A stretch of 64,000 nt of DNA, from positions 182,140-246,139 of the forward strand of contig JASANG010000097.1 of assembly GCA_030248215.1 (NCBI GenBank). The letters are read 5' to 3'. The position numbers were made by a program, and so were the translations under genes. The DNA is from Enoplolaimus lenunculus. Taxonomy: Eukaryota; Nematoda; Enoplea; Enoplida; Thoracostomopsidae. Shown in pieces: positions 61,231 through 64,000 of this stretch. The stretch's first letter is position 1; each line of letters opens with the position of its first letter. The notes beneath the pieces were generated by a model. That model did not search any database. It was given only the letters and a program-made list of their open reading frames with translations, and was not told the DNA's origin.

Positions 61231-61544
61231 TTAACCCACGACGGAGGGATTAACACTAGTCCGCTTCTCAGACTGCTACGCTAAACTCAAAGCATTAAAC
61301 ATACGTTAAAATAGTTACTGCTCTTCTTCACAAAACTAAATATTTCGCAAAAAATAATAGTGGATTTGTGAATGCATGTGATCATTTGTATGTGTTTCTT
61401 TTAAGCCTTCAACAATTTGCTTTGAAATTAATTTCGTTGGCAAATTTGATTGAACGCAGTATTTAATATAATCTTTAACTTCACAGCATTTCTTACTTCG
61501 ATTGCCTACATTTTATGCAGATATACCTTCTCTTTACTTAAGTC
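61231..61544. other. centre of the palindrome
   Basis: Sequence between the alignable parts of the arms. Traces of pairing persist on both sides (AAGGCCCTTCACAG near 61190 against GAAGGGCTTATG near 61598), then vanish. No ORF or exon is recognised; in particular none encodes the missing EDEM3 N-terminus. Confidence 0.6.
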
Positions 61545-61689
61545 AGTAATCCAGTTGCATTTATTCTGGCGTACGCTTGGTCACATTAGTTTTTTTGAAG
61601 GGCTTATGTCTTTGGTGTGATTTGTTGTTATTCTACGTCGTGTATAGATACAACCTTTTTGTTATTTTGCGCGTTTTCTGATTTTACAG

Positions 61690-63734
61690 ATTATGAAACA
61701 ATTTGATACATAAATTTGCCGTTTTCGACATGTCATCAAATATGTTAATTTTGATGGACTTTGATGTTTCTGTTTTCAAAGTATCCAACATAAGGATAGT
61801 CGGCTCATGTTTGTTTCATTGTGAATTTATCCGTTAATTTTGGAAAGTTAGAAAAATCGTCCAACAGATTTACACTTTTTAATTTATTTTGATTCGTAAG
61901 CCAAGAGTGGGCGCGGCTATTACCCTGGCAAAATACACATTTGACATGTTATATTGAAGTATTAATTCGTATGACTGGGCGGTCATATTATTAGGTAATC
62001 ATTAGATTTTAGCAGCAGTATCGCATTAAATCTTTATCCTTGGCTGGGCTTCGGAATATTACTTAATTACTTAACTCGCCGCTTGAAAAACTAAATATTT
62101 CTAGGCAGTAACAAATAAACGCTAAACGTTAGCCTTTGTCATAACAAGAAAGAAAATAGTTTTTCATATTAAAGAGGCACGATGAGTCTACAATTTCATC
62201 TAGACCAAGGTTTGTAGGTCTATAGCAGTTACATTTTGTAATGTATCAAATAGAGTCTCCAACTACCTTATGCTTTCTTACCTTAAACACCCTTTCAACA
62301 ACGACAAAATGGTTAAGTAATTACTTATCACATACTAAAGTTCTCAGTTGTACTTAAGTAGAGTTTAGAAACCCAGCACTTATATTATATATTAATATTT
62401 ATTTTGGCTATGGCTTGTTGGAAACGTTGGGCTGTAACTTGTTTTTATTGAACCGCTTCTTATTGTTGACAGCGGGTTATATTGCCGGAGTTTGATTTAT
62501 TATTAGTGGTCTAATCGGTGGTCACGTTATGGCAAAACGAAATCAAAGAACGAGTGCAATTGATGCGATGGTATTCTGATGAACTCCTGAAAATGGCCAT
62601 TGATGTTGCGACGCGTCTCTTGCCTTGCATTTAATGCGAGTATGGCCTACCTCGACCATTGGTAATTTAGTATTTTAAATAGCTTGCTGAGCGAGAATGC
62701 TGTAAGCGTCTGCTTTACTATCATGCTTGTTGCTGTTGGAAGTGATGGCGTATTATTGGAATATGAAAAGACGTAATACTTGATTTTTAGCCAATTATTT
62801 TGTTATATACTGTTAAAAACAAATTTAAATTACCTAAATACTTTAAAAAGTTTAAATGATTGTAGTTTGAGATTAAAACTTTCATTTGTTGCTGTTTCTT
62901 TTTTACTTGGTATGGTATGTGAAATGTTTCAGGTTAATCTACGACATGGTATTACTCCTTCACTCAGATATCAAGACGAGACGTGCACCGCGTGCGCTGG
63001 TACTGTGATAATGGAGTTTGCAGCGCTAAGTCGACTTACAGGAAACGCCGTTTTTGAGGTGAGTTAGTATTTGAGACTTGCAGTAGAATAAGGTATGATG
63101 CGATGTTTCGTGGAAAGATAGTGAAAATAATATAATTGCTGTTGGCTAATGACTTTGTGAAAGGGGCACGGCTAGGATTTTGGAAATGAGGAGTTACTGT
63201 TGGCAAACTTTGGAAGCGACATTCCCTGTTTCGATTAAAAACTAAAAAAGCTTCTGAAAAATTTAAGAACCAAAATTTCAAAAAAATATTTTGACCCCTA
63301 AACAAATCTGGTTACACGTTTGCTTTGCGTGGCTTGCAATTTATACATTTAACGGTGACAGGCTTTTTGGCAGTCGCACAAAAGTAACATTCAGTTGGAC
63401 TATCAAGGTTAAATTTCTGTGCAGCTATGCCGTATAATGACGATTTCGTTGACCAAAATATGGAGCGGTCAGGCACAATAATGCTGCAATGTTGATACTT
63501 TGATGGTTTTATATTAAAATTTGTTCAAGCTTTGCAAAATGTTTTGACAATGGCGTGAGAACGGTATGAATTTAAGTACAAGTTTAAGTTTGCGTGATGT
63601 CTTACAAATCTTATTTTTAAAAATTCAGAATGTTGCTCAAAAAGCGATGAGTTTTTTGTGGAAGCAGCGTCATCGTGGAAGTGATTTGATGGGGTCCATA
63701 TTGAATGTTGAAACTGGGGATTGGACCCATCGAG
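61690..63734 (+). pseudogene. EDEM3: inverted partial copy of EDEM3 (four exons), broken
   Basis: Counterparts of the first four EDEM3 exons found lie at 61690-61803, 62507-62661, 62933-63058 and 63629-63734. The first has TAA after IMKQFDT through a small deletion, and its donor GTCAGT has become CTCATG. The second has an extra G after GCAAAAC and further indels (CTTGCCTTGC, GTATGGCC) that break the frame. The third and fourth are intact in frame and keep their splice sites (GTGAGT, GTAATG). As read, the copy cannot make EDEM3. It is either a decayed duplicate or a low-quality mirrored assembly of the same gene. Confidence 0.8.
62040..62378 (-). mobile_element. MITE family F copy (mirror image in right arm)
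   Basis: TGGCTGGGCTTCGGAATATT to TTTAGAAACCCAGCACT is the mirrored copy of 60387-60725, with several small indels relative to it. Confidence 0.75.
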
Positions 63735-64000
63735 GTAATGTTTCTAGGCACGGTGTGCCATTTTTTAGAGGCTGAACCACAACTACGATGAGGATGTGCC
63801 GTCACGGACAACTTCTCCCCCGGGCCGGAAATGTTTTTTATATTAGAAAAACTATTACTTGCCCCTCTGGACTCGTTCTTGCGTCTCAAATAATAATTCC
63901 TGGTTTTGGTGCTGTTTGTAGAGTATACGTGTAGGCATATTTTCCAGGATATGCAGTTCGAGAGGCGGATTGCGTGGCTTAGTGGTTGAACTTTTGCTTA

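Larger units (their letters stand above)
61545..64000. repeat. right arm of the long inverted repeat, continuing off the edge
   Basis: It is the reverse complement of 58780-61230 and still matches at the last base of the window, so the true length is unknown. Differences from the left arm are mostly single-base and homopolymer indels, densest near the centre. Confidence 0.9.

Overview
This is nuclear DNA of an invertebrate animal. It is AT-rich, its genes are split by GT-AG introns of a few hundred bases to about 3 kb, and all proteins recognised are metazoan: the U3 snoRNP WD40 protein RRP9, a DEG/ENaC sodium channel subunit and the ER mannosidase-like protein EDEM3. I cannot name the phylum. 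Small inverted-repeat transposons (MITE-like) fill most of the non-coding space.

Layout. Positions 40-5718 (+) hold the last ten exons of RRP9, with the 5' end off the left edge. Positions 5719-37700 are about 32 kb without a recognisable gene; they hold copies of at least six repeat families, some tRNA-like fragments and one low-confidence coding patch near 28.5 kb. Positions 37754-42686 (+) hold a complete-looking four-exon DEG/ENaC channel gene. I assembled it by joining a large open N-terminal exon to the channel exons through matching splice phases. It predicts 1012 residues, about 540 of them cytosolic before the first membrane segment, which is unusual for the family. Positions 42687-46720 are repeats between two convergent genes. 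Positions 46721-61082 (-) hold 17 exons of EDEM3, in frame throughout and covering the GH47 domain, the PA domain and an unrecognised C-terminal region. The exons for the N-terminus are not found.

The right end is dominated by a long inverted repeat. Positions about 58780-61230 reappear as their reverse complement at about 61545-64000, with a centre near 61386. The right arm carries mirrored copies of the first four EDEM3 exons found. The two nearest the centre are broken by indels, while the two outer ones are intact. Divergence rises toward the centre. Either this is a real inverted duplication or it is a fold-back assembly artefact; the artefact would also explain the missing EDEM3 5' exons.

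The genes do not form a pathway: RRP9 acts in the nucleolus, the channel at the plasma membrane and EDEM3 in the ER.
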